Assembly (NCBI RefSeq): GCF_009727155.1
Contig: NZ_WNWM01000002.1
Location: 6,849,454-6,913,453 of the forward strand
Direction: 5' to 3'
DNA from: Pseudoduganella dura
GTDB lineage: Bacteria; Pseudomonadota; Gammaproteobacteria; Burkholderiales; Burkholderiaceae_D
Length of the DNA stretch: 64,000 nt
Of this stretch, positions 40,601 through 49,168 are shown piece after piece. The translations under genes and the position numbers were made by a program. A model generated the notes under the pieces. It saw only the letters and a program-made list of their open reading frames with translations, searched no databases and was not told the DNA's origin. Each line of letters begins with the position of its first letter. Position 1 is the first letter of the stretch.

Positions 40601-42256
40601 TCATTTGCCCGCTTGTGTCGGGGGCGCAGGTGTGCGTGCGGCGGATTTGGCGTGGTACCGGTCGAGCGCCTTCTGCATATAGCCTGTCGCGCGCCGCACG
40701 CCCGCCTGGTCGAGCCGTTTCAGGTACAGGTCGAAATTTTCCATCGGCTCGCGGCCGGTAATGAAGCGCGTCGTCATCTCCGCGATGTACAGCTTCAGGT
40801 CGCTCATGATGGCATTGAACTTGCGCGAGTCGGCAGGGTCGACTTCCAGTGCTGGCAGCAGCAGTTCCGGCGAGGCGGCGGCCCACGTGGCGACCGCTTC
40901 GCGCTGTTCCGGCATCGTGTAGAACTGCGTCAGGTAGTTGGCGTCCTGCACCAGCGGCGCGCTTTGCACGCGGGCGTGCACGTAGATCGCTTCGGCCACC
41001 GACAAGGTGGGGTGGTGCATCACCTTTTGCGTGTAGCGCGGCTGGCCGTCGACCATCGTGTAGCTGAGCCCTTCGCGCCCGTAGGCCAGCACCCGGCCGC
41101 CCTCCTTCGAATAGCCGTAATCGAGGTAGCGCACGGTTTCCACCACGTGCCGGTTCTGGCTGCTGACGGCGGCCCCCAGGCCCGAATAGATCTGCCCAGC
41201 CTCCGGCCAGGTAAGAAAATGCCGTCCGCCGCTGCCCGGACCGCTGGGGTAAGGGACCGCCACCAGCCGGAAGCCGGGAAAGCGCTGCCGGTTCATGCTG
41301 GTGAAACGCGCCAGGCCGCCCCCGTTGAAGCCGGCGTAGGCGCCGACCAGGTTGTTGGTCATGCGCGCGTCGAACTGGCGTTCGGTCTGCGATACGTAAT
41401 CGGGATCGATCAGGCCTTCCGCGTACCAGCGGCGCATCGTGGCCAGGAAATCGCGGTAGGCCGGTTCCGCCGGGCTGTAATGCACGCGGCCATCCTTGCG
41501 GAAGAATTCCGGCGCCAGCCCGAAGCCGCCGAGGAAGACCCACATCGGCGCGGGCAGCCCCGGCACCGCGCGGTCGCCGTTGATCGTCAACACGGAAAAC
41601 GGGATCTCGTCCATCTTGCCGTTGCCGTTGGGGTCGCGCGTGCGGAACGCCTTGAGCACGCGGTACCAGTCGTCGATCGTCCGCGGCGCGGCGAGCCCCA
41701 GCTTCCGCAGCCAGTCGGCGCGGATCTGCGGCCCCCACACGCTGCGCACCTCCGGATCGAGGCGCAGCATCGGGAACGCATAGATGCGCCCGTCGGCCGT
41801 GGACACCTGGCGGAACACTTCCGGGTTCGCGTCCAGCAGCGCCTGGAAATTCGGCGCATGGCGACGGATCAGGTCGTTGAGCGGAATGATCACGCCATCG
41901 CGCAGCGCCTTTTCCGAACCGCCCGGATAGCCGAACCAGTCGGCCTCGATCACGTCCGGATACTTGCCGGATACCGCCAGCAGGTTGAAGCGCTCCTTCT
42001 CGGCGCCGAGGGGCGGATGGTCGAAGCGCACGCGGATGCCGGTGCGTTCGGCCAGCACCTGGTAGGCGGTCTGTTCGGCATAGCTGTGCATCGACACGGC
42101 GGCCTTGGCGTTGAAGTTGACGAACCACGTCAGGGTCAGCGGGTCGCGCACGATCGGCAGCGCCTGCGGCTCGTTGGCCGCCGCAGTCAATGGCAGCGAC
42201 AGCAGGGCAAGGTTCAGCAGAACCATGTTCGATAAACGCGTCGGTAACGTTAACAT
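40601..42256 (-). CDS. AlgQ/LipO-type extracellular solute-binding protein
   Basis: Periplasmic binding protein of ~551 residues for oligosaccharides. Start at 42256 is preferred: AGGA lies six bases upstream. ATG 42283 (overlapping the permease stop) and ATG 42226 are alternatives. A signal peptide runs to LPLTAAANE. The mature protein has the large two-lobe fold of family-1 binding proteins (WFVNFNAKAA; YPDVIEADWFGYPG). It also has a calcium loop, RDPNGNGKMDEIPFSV, which matches the EF-hand-like site of alginate-binding AlgQ proteins. That site and the neighbours (GH88, PL8) point to unsaturated uronate oligosaccharides as ligand. It follows the two permeases in one operon. Confidence 0.85.
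   Translation of the reverse strand: MLTLPTRLSNMVLLNLALLSLPLTAAANEPQALPIVRDPLTLTWFVNFNAKAAVSMHSYAEQTAYQVLAERTGIRVRFDHPPLGAEKERFNLLAVSGKYPDVIEADWFGYPGGSEKALRDGVIIPLNDLIRRHAPNFQALLDANPEVFRQVSTADGRIYAFPMLRLDPEVRSVWGPQIRADWLRKLGLAAPRTIDDWYRVLKAFRTRDPNGNGKMDEIPFSVLTINGDRAVPGLPAPMWVFLGGFGLAPEFFRKDGRVHYSPAEPAYRDFLATMRRWYAEGLIDPDYVSQTERQFDARMTNNLVGAYAGFNGGGLARFTSMNRQRFPGFRLVAVPYPSGPGSGGRHFLTWPEAGQIYSGLGAAVSSQNRHVVETVRYLDYGYSKEGGRVLAYGREGLSYTMVDGQPRYTQKVMHHPTLSVAEAIYVHARVQSAPLVQDANYLTQFYTMPEQREAVATWAAASPELLLPALEVDPADSRKFNAIMSDLKLYIAEMTTRFITGREPMENFDLYLKRLDQAGVRRATGYMQKALDRYHAKSAARTPAPPTQAGK
42243..42254. promoter_or_regulatory. LacI-type operator overlapping the binding-protein start codon
   Basis: GGTAACGTTAAC, identical to the GH88 site. 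It begins at the last base of the ATG at 42256 and covers codons 2-4, whose sense reading is Leu-Thr-Leu. Either an internal promoter lies here, or the repressor blocks elongating polymerase between permease and binding-protein genes. Confidence 0.7.
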
Positions 42257-42279
42257 CATCAGTCCTGAAGAAAGAGCGC

Positions 42280-43227
42280 TCATTCCTTGATTCCGCCCAC
42301 CAGCACGCCCTTGGCGAAGAAGCGCTGCAGGAAGGGATAGACCGCCAGCACGGGCAGCGTGGCCACGATCACGGTCGCGTACTTGATCGTGGTGCTGAGC
42401 GCCTCGCGACCGGCGGCCTCGCCGGTCATCATCGAATCGGTACTGCTCGAGACGAGGATCTCGCGCAACACCAGCTGCAGCGGGAACAGCTCGCGGTCGG
42501 ACAGGTAGATCATCGAGTAGAAATAACCGTTCCAGTGGGCCACCGCGTAGAACATGGCCACTACCGCCAGCGTGGGCATGCACAGCGGCACGTAGACCTG
42601 CGTGAGGATCGTGAGATCGCCGGCGCCGTCGATGCGGGCCGCTTCCTCGTAATCCTTCGGCACCGCGTTGAAGGCCGAGCGCAGGATGATCAGGTTCCAG
42701 GCGCTGACGGCGAACGGCAGGATCACCGCCCAGCGGCTGTCGAGCAGGCCCAGGTCGCGCACCAGCAGGTAGTTCGGCACCAGCCCGCCGGTGAAGAACA
42801 TCGTGAAGATGATCATCAGCATCACGGGTTTTTCCAGCATCAGCCGCCGGCGCGACAGCGCATAGGCGCCGCAGCAGGTCAGCACCAGGTTCAGCGCGGT
42901 GCCGCCGACGACGATGAACAGCGTGTTGGCGAAGCCGCTGCGCACCATCGGGTTTTGCCAGACCCGCCCGAACGCCTCGAACGACAGGCCCTGCGGCAGC
43001 AGCATCAGGCCCTGGTGCGCGGCCAGCGCCACCGGCTCGCTCAGCGATGCGATCAGCACATAGTAAAACGGGTAGAAGGTGATGAAGCACAGCAGCGTGA
43101 GCACAGTGACGTTCAGTGTATCGAAGGCGGCACTGCCCCATCCCCGGCGCGGCCGGTAGTGGCGCAGCCGCAGCCGGGGCAGCGTTGCCGCAGGTGGCAG
43201 CGGGCTGCCTTGCATGGTCTCGTGCAT
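42280..43227 (-). CDS. carbohydrate ABC transporter permease (LplC/YtcP/AlgM2 type)
   Basis: Inner-membrane permease of 315 residues with six predicted helices (for example FDTLNVTVLTLLCFITFYPFYYVLIASL and FANTLFIVVGGTALNLVL). The cytoplasmic EAA loop that docks the ATPase reads DYEEAARIDGAGDLTILTQVYVPLCMP. The ribosome-binding site is AGGAG. The C-terminus AKGVLVGGIKE is typical of this permease subfamily. It lies 9 bp after the partner permease and overlaps or abuts the binding-protein gene. It should work with the MalK-like ATPase encoded at 30.4 kb. Confidence 0.9.
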   Translation of the reverse strand: MHETMQGSPLPPAATLPRLRLRHYRPRRGWGSAAFDTLNVTVLTLLCFITFYPFYYVLIASLSEPVALAAHQGLMLLPQGLSFEAFGRVWQNPMVRSGFANTLFIVVGGTALNLVLTCCGAYALSRRRLMLEKPVMLMIIFTMFFTGGLVPNYLLVRDLGLLDSRWAVILPFAVSAWNLIILRSAFNAVPKDYEEAARIDGAGDLTILTQVYVPLCMPTLAVVAMFYAVAHWNGYFYSMIYLSDRELFPLQLVLREILVSSSTDSMMTGEAAGREALSTTIKYATVIVATLPVLAVYPFLQRFFAKGVLVGGIKE

Positions 43228-43236
43228 GGGTGTCTC

Positions 43237-44241
43237 CTACCAGATGCTGTTGCCGGTCAGCTTGCGGCTGAGCCGATTGGCGGCCGCGAGCAGCAGCAGG
43301 GCCACCGCGGAATTGCACAGCCCGACCGCGGCCGCATAGCTGTAGTTCGCATCGAGGATGCCGTGGCGGTACACGTAGGTCGAGATCACGTCCGCGGTCT
43401 CGTAGGTGCCGGGGTTGTACAGCAGGATCACCTTCTCGAAGCCGACGGTCATCAGCTGCCCGAGCCGCAGCACCAGCAGCGTGCTGACGATCGGCAGCAG
43501 GCCGGGCAGCGTGACATGCACCATGCGCTGCCAGCGGTTGGCGCCGTCGATACGCGCCGCCTCGTACAGCGACGGGTTGATGCCGAACAGCGTGGCCAGG
43601 TAGATGATCGAGCCCCACCCCACGCTTTGCCAGATCTCGGAGCCGACGAACAGCGTGCGGAACCACGACGGATCGTTGATCAGGGGGTCCGGCGTGCCGC
43701 CCAGCGCCACGGCTACCTGCGTGAGGATGCCGTCGCGGGCCGCGAAGTCCAGCAGCATGCCGGCCACCACCACCACCGAGATGAAGTGCGGCAGGTACGT
43801 GATGGTCTGCACCAGCCGCCTGAATTTTTCGCTTGTCAGTTCGTTCAGCAGCAACGCCAGGACGATCGGCGCGGGAAAGCCGAACAGCACGTCGTAGATG
43901 TTGAGCAGCAGCGTGTTGGCGATCAGGCGCTCGACGAACAGGCCGTTGAAGAACTGGCGGAACCAGTCGAGACCCACCCACTCGCTGCCGGCGATGCCGG
44001 CGGCCGGGTTGAAGTCCTTGAACGCGATCAGCGTGCCGTACATGGGTACGTAATGGAACACCGCGAAGTACAGCACCACCGGCAGCAGCATCAGGTAAGC
44101 GACGCGGTTGCGCGCCAGGTCGCGGCCCAGGCGGCGCAGGTAGCCGGCCGGCGCGCGGGCCGGCGCGGGGTTCGGGCTGGCCGGCATCGCGGCGCGTCTC
44201 GGCGTATTCATCGGCTTGTCCATCGACGTATTCACCGTCAT
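43237..44241 (-). CDS. carbohydrate ABC transporter permease (LplB/AlgM1 type)
   Basis: Inner-membrane permease of up to 334 residues. A Pro/Ala-rich cytoplasmic N-terminus (~1-35) is followed by six helices (VAYLMLLPVVLYFAVFHYVPMYG and others) and the EAA loop SLYEAARIDGANRWQRMVHVTLPGL. The first ATG overlaps the lacI stop in an ATGA junction, with AGGAAGGG inside the lacI end as ribosome-binding site. The regulator is thus co-translated with the transporter. The C-terminal LSRKLTGNSIW is characteristic of LplB-like proteins. Substrate is inferred from the locus. Confidence 0.9.
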   Translation of the reverse strand: MTVNTSMDKPMNTPRRAAMPASPNPAPARAPAGYLRRLGRDLARNRVAYLMLLPVVLYFAVFHYVPMYGTLIAFKDFNPAAGIAGSEWVGLDWFRQFFNGLFVERLIANTLLLNIYDVLFGFPAPIVLALLLNELTSEKFRRLVQTITYLPHFISVVVVAGMLLDFAARDGILTQVAVALGGTPDPLINDPSWFRTLFVGSEIWQSVGWGSIIYLATLFGINPSLYEAARIDGANRWQRMVHVTLPGLLPIVSTLLVLRLGQLMTVGFEKVILLYNPGTYETADVISTYVYRHGILDANYSYAAAVGLCNSAVALLLLAAANRLSRKLTGNSIW

Positions 44242-45326
44242 CCCTTCCTGGTGGCGCGCTTGCGGGTGCCCGCACCCGCCGGCGCCGGGGGCTGGATGGC
44301 GGTACCGGCGCGGCGCGGCGCCTTCGCGGTGGATTCGCGCAGCACCAGCTCGGATGGAAACTCCACCCGCTGCTGCTCGCCGCCCGCACCGGAAATGCGC
44401 AGCAGCAGCTCGCGCACGGCCGCCTCGCTGATCGCGGCCAGCGGCTGGCGCACCGTCGTCAGGCCCGGATGCACGTGCGCCGCCGCGGGGATGTCGTCGA
44501 AGCCGACCACGGAGACATCCTGGGGCATGCGCAGGCCGCAGGCGCGCACCGCGTCGATCGCGCCGAACGCCATCTCGTCGTTGGCGGCGAAGATCGCCGT
44601 GGGCGCGTCGGCGGCCGTCAGCAGCGCGCAGGCCGCTTCGTAGCCCGAGCGGCGGCCGAAATCGCCCGGCGCGATCAGTGCCGGATCGATGGCGATGCCG
44701 GCCCCCTCCAGCGCATCCTCGTAGCCGCGCTGGCGTTCCTGGCTCTGGCCGGTAAAAGCCGAGCCGGCGATGAAGCCGATGCGCCGGTGCCCCAGCTGCA
44801 GCAGGTGGCGCGTGACGGCGGCGGCCGCATCACCGTTGCCGCCGCGGACCACCGGCAGCTGCGTGGGCCGCCAGTAGTTCACCAGCACCACCGGCAGGTC
44901 GCGCTGTTCGAGCTGGCGCAGGTGCACATCGCTGATGCGCGGCAGGATCAGCAGCAGGCCGTCGCACAGGCCCTGCAGCATGTGGCCCAGGCCGCGGTTC
45001 GGCGCGTCGTCGACGCCGCCGATCGAGTTGTAGATCACCAGGTCCATCTCCAGCCGGCGCACCGCGCCGCTGACGGCACCGATGATCTCGTTGATCACCG
45101 CCGACTGGAGGTCGTTGACGAGGATGCCGATCACGTTGGTACGGCTGCCCTTCATCATCTTCGCCGACAGGTTGGGCGAGTAGCCCAGTTCCGCCGCGAT
45201 GGCACGCACCTTGGCCCGCGTCTTCTCGGCCACGGCGCCTTCGCCGTTCAGCGCGCGCGACACGGTCATGACCGAGACACCGGCTTTTTCGGCGATCGTG
45301 ATCAGGGTTACGGGAGGGGTTTTCAT
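44238..45326 (-). CDS. LacI-family transcriptional regulator
   Basis: Repressor of 362 residues. The helix-turn-helix is at the N-terminus (TLITIAEKAGVSVMTVSRALNG, written in two parts: TLITIAEKAGV and SVMTVSRALNG). The hinge NLSAKMMKGSRTNVIG has Met where most relatives have the minor-groove Leu. A periplasmic-binding-protein-like effector domain follows (~60-335; GFIAGSAFTGQSQERQRGY, FAANDEMAFGAIDA, VVGFDDIP). The tail is basic and Pro/Arg-rich. It is the first gene of the permease operon and has a G-N-TAACGTTA-N-C palindrome upstream, so it probably represses itself and the other genes with the same site. The inducer is likely an unsaturated uronate sugar; this is inferred. Confidence 0.92.
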   Translation of the reverse strand: MKTPPVTLITIAEKAGVSVMTVSRALNGEGAVAEKTRAKVRAIAAELGYSPNLSAKMMKGSRTNVIGILVNDLQSAVINEIIGAVSGAVRRLEMDLVIYNSIGGVDDAPNRGLGHMLQGLCDGLLLILPRISDVHLRQLEQRDLPVVLVNYWRPTQLPVVRGGNGDAAAAVTRHLLQLGHRRIGFIAGSAFTGQSQERQRGYEDALEGAGIAIDPALIAPGDFGRRSGYEAACALLTAADAPTAIFAANDEMAFGAIDAVRACGLRMPQDVSVVGFDDIPAAAHVHPGLTTVRQPLAAISEAAVRELLLRISGAGGEQQRVEFPSELVLRESTAKAPRRAGTAIQPPAPAGAGTRKRATRKG

Positions 45327-45355
45327 GGGTTCACATCTTCACTAACATCATTGGC

Positions 45356-45367
45356 GTTAACGTTACC
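45356..45367. promoter_or_regulatory. LacI-type operator upstream of lacI
   Basis: GTTAACGTTACC, identical to the PL8/ATPase site 1, 29 bp before the lacI start codon. It suggests autoregulation of the regulator-transporter operon. Just beyond it, TTGCAAAGA is repeated directly at 45382-45390 and 45396-45404, possibly part of the divergent promoter region. Confidence 0.75.
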
Positions 45368-45493
45368 ATCAGCGCCCGACGTTGCAAAGATATTTTTGCA
45401 AAGACAGGAGGATTGATGAAACGCGACGCTGCCGGTGGGTGGCCGGGGTCGGTTAAACTGCATGCTTCACAACTTACGAAATCCAGGCAAGAC

Positions 45494-45850
45494 ATGAAAC
45501 GCAGTTCATCCGGCGGCCTCGTCTATTCCACCGACGGCGGGCGCATGTGCCCCGAATGCCGGTCGGCCCTGTCGGCATGCACGTGCAAGGCCAAGGCCGC
45601 GCCCGTCGGCAACGGCATCGTTCGCGTGTCGCGCAGCACGAAGGGCCGGGGCGGCAAGTGCGTCACGCTTGTCGACGGACTGGCGCTCGATGCTGCCGCA
45701 CTGGCCACCCTGGCCAAGGGCTTGCGCACGGCATGCGGTTCCGGCGGCACCGTGAAGGATGGCGTGATCGAAGTACAGGGCGACCACTGCGAGCCGGTCA
45801 TGGCGTTTCTCCGGAAACACGGCCACGAACCGAAACGTACCGGGGGCTGA
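45494..45850 (+). CDS. yciH: SUI1/YciH translation initiation factor-like protein
   Basis: Protein of 118 residues, a bacterial homologue of eukaryotic eIF1. It starts MKRSSSGGLVYSTDGGRMCPEC and has a zinc-knuckle-like segment (CPECRSALSACTC), then the SUI1 core VRVSRSTKGRGGKCVTLVDGL and the conserved GDHCEPVMAFLRKHG end. An in-frame ATG at 45416 is preceded by a strong AGGAGG and would add 26 residues unlike the family. I prefer 45494 from the protein pattern, though its ribosome-binding site is weak. It acts on start-codon selection in the ribosome by family. It stands alone, divergent from lacI. Confidence 0.88.
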   Translation: MKRSSSGGLVYSTDGGRMCPECRSALSACTCKAKAAPVGNGIVRVSRSTKGRGGKCVTLVDGLALDAAALATLAKGLRTACGSGGTVKDGVIEVQGDHCEPVMAFLRKHGHEPKRTGG

Positions 45851-46091
45851 GCCGGCGCCGCCATCGGGCAGCCATCGGCCGCTCCCGGCGGCCCACCGGG
45901 CGGCGCTCGGCGCGGCCGCAATATGTACGTGGCGACACCGGGGCGCCGAGGTGGCTACAGTTGAGTGACTGTCTCGCACGGCGAGACCGTATCCGACTGG
46001 ATCGCCGGCAGGGCGCCGGCCCGGGCCCTGCGCCCGGACCGACGGCATGCCGTTGCGATCGACAACCCACTTCCCCGAGAGCCCATACAAG

Positions 46092-46562
46092 ATGACCATT
46101 CGCAACTTCCTTCCCTCCGCCCTGATCGGCGCCGTCGCCAGCGCCCGCTCGATGACCCCGATGGCCACCATCGCCGCGGCGCGCCTCGCGGGCCGCCATA
46201 CCTCCGGCGAACTGTTCCTGCTGGACCGCCCCGTGTTCAAGGCCGGCGCGCTCGCGATGGGCGCGGGTGAACTGTTCGGCGACAAGATGAAGAGCGCGCC
46301 CGACCGCACCGTCTTCCTGGGCCTGCTGGCGCGCGTGATGAGCGCCGGGATCGCCGGCGCGGCGCTGGCGCCGCCGGGCCGGGAAAAAGCCGGCGCCGCG
46401 GTCGCGGTCGCGACCGCCGTGCCGCTCGCCTACCTGACGCTGGCCGGCCGCAAGCAGGCCATGGCGCGCATCGGCCAGACCCGCAGCGGGCTGATCGAAG
46501 ATGCGCTGGTTGTCGCCGCGGGTGCCGCGATCGTGGCCCTGTCGACGCGAGCTGGGCAGTAA
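46092..46562 (+). CDS. DUF4126 small membrane protein
   Basis: Protein of 156 residues starting MTIRNFLPSALIGAVASARS. It is mostly small hydrophobic residues with about four membrane segments (SALIGAVASA; GLLARVMSAGIAGAALA; GAAVAVATAVPLAYLTLAG; ALVVAAGAAIVALST) and the family phrase SARSMTPMATIAAARL. These proteins have no known biochemical role. A gap of ~240 bp separates it from yciH, and it is followed by the hybrid kinase gene after 106 bp on the same strand. An upstream in-frame ATG at 46047 is less likely. Confidence 0.78.
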   Translation: MTIRNFLPSALIGAVASARSMTPMATIAAARLAGRHTSGELFLLDRPVFKAGALAMGAGELFGDKMKSAPDRTVFLGLLARVMSAGIAGAALAPPGREKAGAAVAVATAVPLAYLTLAGRKQAMARIGQTRSGLIEDALVVAAGAAIVALSTRAGQ

Positions 46563-46668
46563 CTGCTGCACATCGCCGTGGTGGCAGGCGTTCGCCTGCC
46601 TGCGTGACTTGCACGTATAGTTGCAACGGCGTCGCCGACAGCTGATGCCACCTACATCGAGGGCGCAA

Positions 46669-48582
46669 ATGGCCGATCCGTTCGCAGAGTTCTGCTTCTC
46701 CCGCATGGTCGAGGAGGTCACCGACTATGCCATTTTCCTGGTCGATCCCGCCGGCATGATACAGACCTGGAATCCGGCGGCGCAAGTCATGAAAGGCTAC
46801 CTTGCGAATGAAGTGATCGGCCGGCACTTCCGCATGTTGTATACGGAAGAGGACCGGCGCCGGCACCATCCGGAACATAATCTGAAGCACGCGGCCGAGC
46901 ACGGAACGTTCCAGGAAGAAGCGTGGCGGCAGCGCAAGGACGGCTCGCTGTTCTGGGCCATGGTCGAAGTCATTGCGATACGGGACGGCGGCGGGGAACT
47001 CAAGGGCTTCTGCAAGCTCACGCGGGACATCACCGGCATGAAGCGCCTGCAGGACGACCTGGTTGCCGAGAAAGAGCGCGCCGAAGTCACGCTCGATGTC
47101 ATCGCCGACGGGGTCATCTCGGTGGATGCTGCCGGCCGCGTCGAATACATCAACCATGAGGCCGAGCGGCTGGTCGACTGGGCGCAGGCGCAAGCCAGGG
47201 GAACCGCTGTCGAAGAGGTATTCGACATCGTGCAGCCCGAACACTACAGCGCGCACGAGGCGATGCTTGTCCTGGCCGACGCCAGTGGCATACCGCCGCG
47301 CACAACGCAAGTGCTTCGCACACGAGGCGGTGACCGGCATGTGATCGAAATGCGCCAGTCGAAGATGCCCGGCAGGGATGGCGAACCGGGCGGCATCGTC
47401 ATCGTGTTCCACGACGTGGGCGAACGGCAGCGGATGGAAGCGGCGCTGCGCGATGCGGACCGGCGCAAGGACGAGTTCCTGGCCATGCTCGCGCACGAAT
47501 TGCGCAACCCGCTGGCACCCGTGAGCGCCGCGGCCGAACTGCTTGCGCTCGGCACGCTCGATGCGGGGTCGTCGAAGAAAGCCAGCCAGGTCATCATTCG
47601 CCAGGTCAAGCACATGACCGAGCTGGTCGACGACCTTCTGGATGTCTCCCGGGTATCGCGCGGCCAGGTCACGTTGAAAATGACCTCGCTCGACATGAAG
47701 ACCGTGGTGGGCAACGCTGTCGAGCAGGTCCGCCCGCTGATCGAAAACCGCCGCCACACGCTGGCAATCAGCCTGGCGCCGGCCAGGGCTTACGTCAGCG
47801 GCGATGAGAAGCGGCTCGTCCAGGTCATCGCGAACCTTCTCAACAATGCCGCGAAGTACACGCCGCCCGGTGGAGACATTCGTATCGCCATGTCGGTCTC
47901 GGACTCGACCGTCTGCATCGAAGTGGCCGACAACGGCGTCGGCATCGAACCCGCCATACAGGAACGGATGTTCGAACTGTTCGAGCAGGTCCAGCGAAAT
48001 TCGGACAGGGTATTGGGAGGCCTCGGCATCGGCCTGGCATTGGTGCGAAGCCTGGTCGAAATGCATGGCGGCGCCGTGTCGTGCCACAGCGAAGGGCTCG
48101 GCCATGGCAGCCGGTTCACGGTCTGCGTGCCGGCGCTGCCACCGGATGCGGCGCTGCCCGAGCGGCGCGGCGCCGACCGGCTGACGCAACTGCCGGTTGG
48201 CGACACCCATCTCGACGTGCTGGTCGTGGACGACAATATCGACGCGGCGGAGATGCTGCAGTTCTTCCTGACGACGATGGGCCACGCCGTCCGGCTTGCG
48301 CATGCGGCAGGCAAGGCATTGGAGATGGTGCGGTCATCGGCACCGGACGTCTGCATCCTCGATATCGGCCTGCCCGACAGCAGCGGACATGACCTGGCGA
48401 TCGGTATCCGGAAGGCGGCATCCCGGCCGCCTGTCCTGGTCGCACTGACCGGTTTCGGAACGGCGAACGACCGCGACCAGGCCGCCGCGGCCGGATTCGA
48501 CCATTACTTCGTGAAGCCCGTCGACCTCAACGCGTTGGCCGGTATCCTGGGGAGCGTGACACGTCGCAACGCGGACGGTTGA
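46669..48582 (+). CDS. hybrid PAS-PAS histidine kinase with receiver domain
   Basis: Soluble kinase of 637 residues; ATG 46669 is preceded by GAGGG. PAS 1 (~10-125) has YAIFLVDPAGMIQTWNPAA and PAC-type WRQRKDGSLFWAMV. PAS 2 (~135-260) has VIADGVISVDAAGRVEYIN. HisKA follows with His in DEFLAMLAHELRNPLAPVSA (~275-293), then HATPase (NLLNNAAKYTPP; LGGLGIGLALVRSL) and a receiver (LVVDDNIDAAEM, phospho-Asp in CILDIGLPDSSG, Lys in FVKPVDL). Sequence and architecture closely match the kinase at 7860, so the two are paralogues. Partner and signal are unknown. Confidence 0.9.
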   Translation: MADPFAEFCFSRMVEEVTDYAIFLVDPAGMIQTWNPAAQVMKGYLANEVIGRHFRMLYTEEDRRRHHPEHNLKHAAEHGTFQEEAWRQRKDGSLFWAMVEVIAIRDGGGELKGFCKLTRDITGMKRLQDDLVAEKERAEVTLDVIADGVISVDAAGRVEYINHEAERLVDWAQAQARGTAVEEVFDIVQPEHYSAHEAMLVLADASGIPPRTTQVLRTRGGDRHVIEMRQSKMPGRDGEPGGIVIVFHDVGERQRMEAALRDADRRKDEFLAMLAHELRNPLAPVSAAAELLALGTLDAGSSKKASQVIIRQVKHMTELVDDLLDVSRVSRGQVTLKMTSLDMKTVVGNAVEQVRPLIENRRHTLAISLAPARAYVSGDEKRLVQVIANLLNNAAKYTPPGGDIRIAMSVSDSTVCIEVADNGVGIEPAIQERMFELFEQVQRNSDRVLGGLGIGLALVRSLVEMHGGAVSCHSEGLGHGSRFTVCVPALPPDAALPERRGADRLTQLPVGDTHLDVLVVDDNIDAAEMLQFFLTTMGHAVRLAHAAGKALEMVRSSAPDVCILDIGLPDSSGHDLAIGIRKAASRPPVLVALTGFGTANDRDQAAAAGFDHYFVKPVDLNALAGILGSVTRRNADG

Positions 48583-48619
48583 GCAGTTCCGAACGCGATG
48601 CGCGCGGTCGCGCCGGTCT

Positions 48620-49168
48620 TCATGCCGTTGCCCGTTCCGGCACGCGGCATCCGTCGGTGCCACAGCCGTCGGTGCCGTGCCCCTCGTCGCCGCGCCCGCC
48701 GACTGCCGCTTCGGCCAGCAGCTGGCCGATCAGGGCTCCGGCACGCAGGTCGTCCACCTGGCCGAACAGCGTGTGGCGCAGCCGGCCCGCGCGGTCGAAC
48801 AGCAGCAGGCTGGGCGTGCCCTGCAGCCCGTAGCGGCGCATCGTGCGCGGCACCGGCCCCTGCTCCGACTGCCGGTCGACCGCCACCGGAAAGCCGATCC
48901 GGTACTCGTGGAGGAAAGCGGCCAGCGCGCCGTCGTTCATCGCCGCGTGGTGCTCGAACACGGTGTGCAGGCCGATCACAGCCACGTCGGCCGGCGAGAA
49001 CAGGTTCCGGATGGCCTTCGCCTGCGGGATGCCGTGGCTCACGCAGCCCGGGCACAGCATCTGGAAGGCATGCACCACCACCACCCTGCCCCGCATCGAT
49101 TCGAGGGTCGGCGGCTGCGGCGCGTTGAACCATGCCGAGACTTCCAGTTCGGGCGCGGGCCCGTTCAC
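48620..49168 (-). CDS. redoxin/AhpC-TSA-like thioredoxin-fold protein
   Basis: Protein of 182 residues using GTG 49168, which overlaps the stop of the upstream gene (GTGA) and is preceded by GGGGGCGAA. Thioredoxin-fold core with the redox motif FQMLCPGCVSHG (CxxC, ~35-46), VAVIGLHTVFEHH, FPVAVDRQSEQGPVP and GTPSLLLFDRAGRLR with the cis-Pro loop. No signal peptide is present. The tail (~160-182) is Gly/Asp-rich and contains CGTDGC. It is coupled to a CxxC carboxymuconolactone-decarboxylase-type protein, so a joint thiol or peroxide function like AhpC-AhpD is likely, by analogy. Confidence 0.82.
   Translation of the reverse strand: MNGPAPELEVSAWFNAPQPPTLESMRGRVVVVHAFQMLCPGCVSHGIPQAKAIRNLFSPADVAVIGLHTVFEHHAAMNDGALAAFLHEYRIGFPVAVDRQSEQGPVPRTMRRYGLQGTPSLLLFDRAGRLRHTLFGQVDDLRAGALIGQLLAEAAVGGRGDEGHGTDGCGTDGCRVPERATA

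Noticed and set aside
40601..44389. A 1,262-codon frame extending the binding-protein gene through both permeases
   Set aside because: The extension is out of frame with two clear permease genes and has an Arg/Ala/Pro shadow composition.
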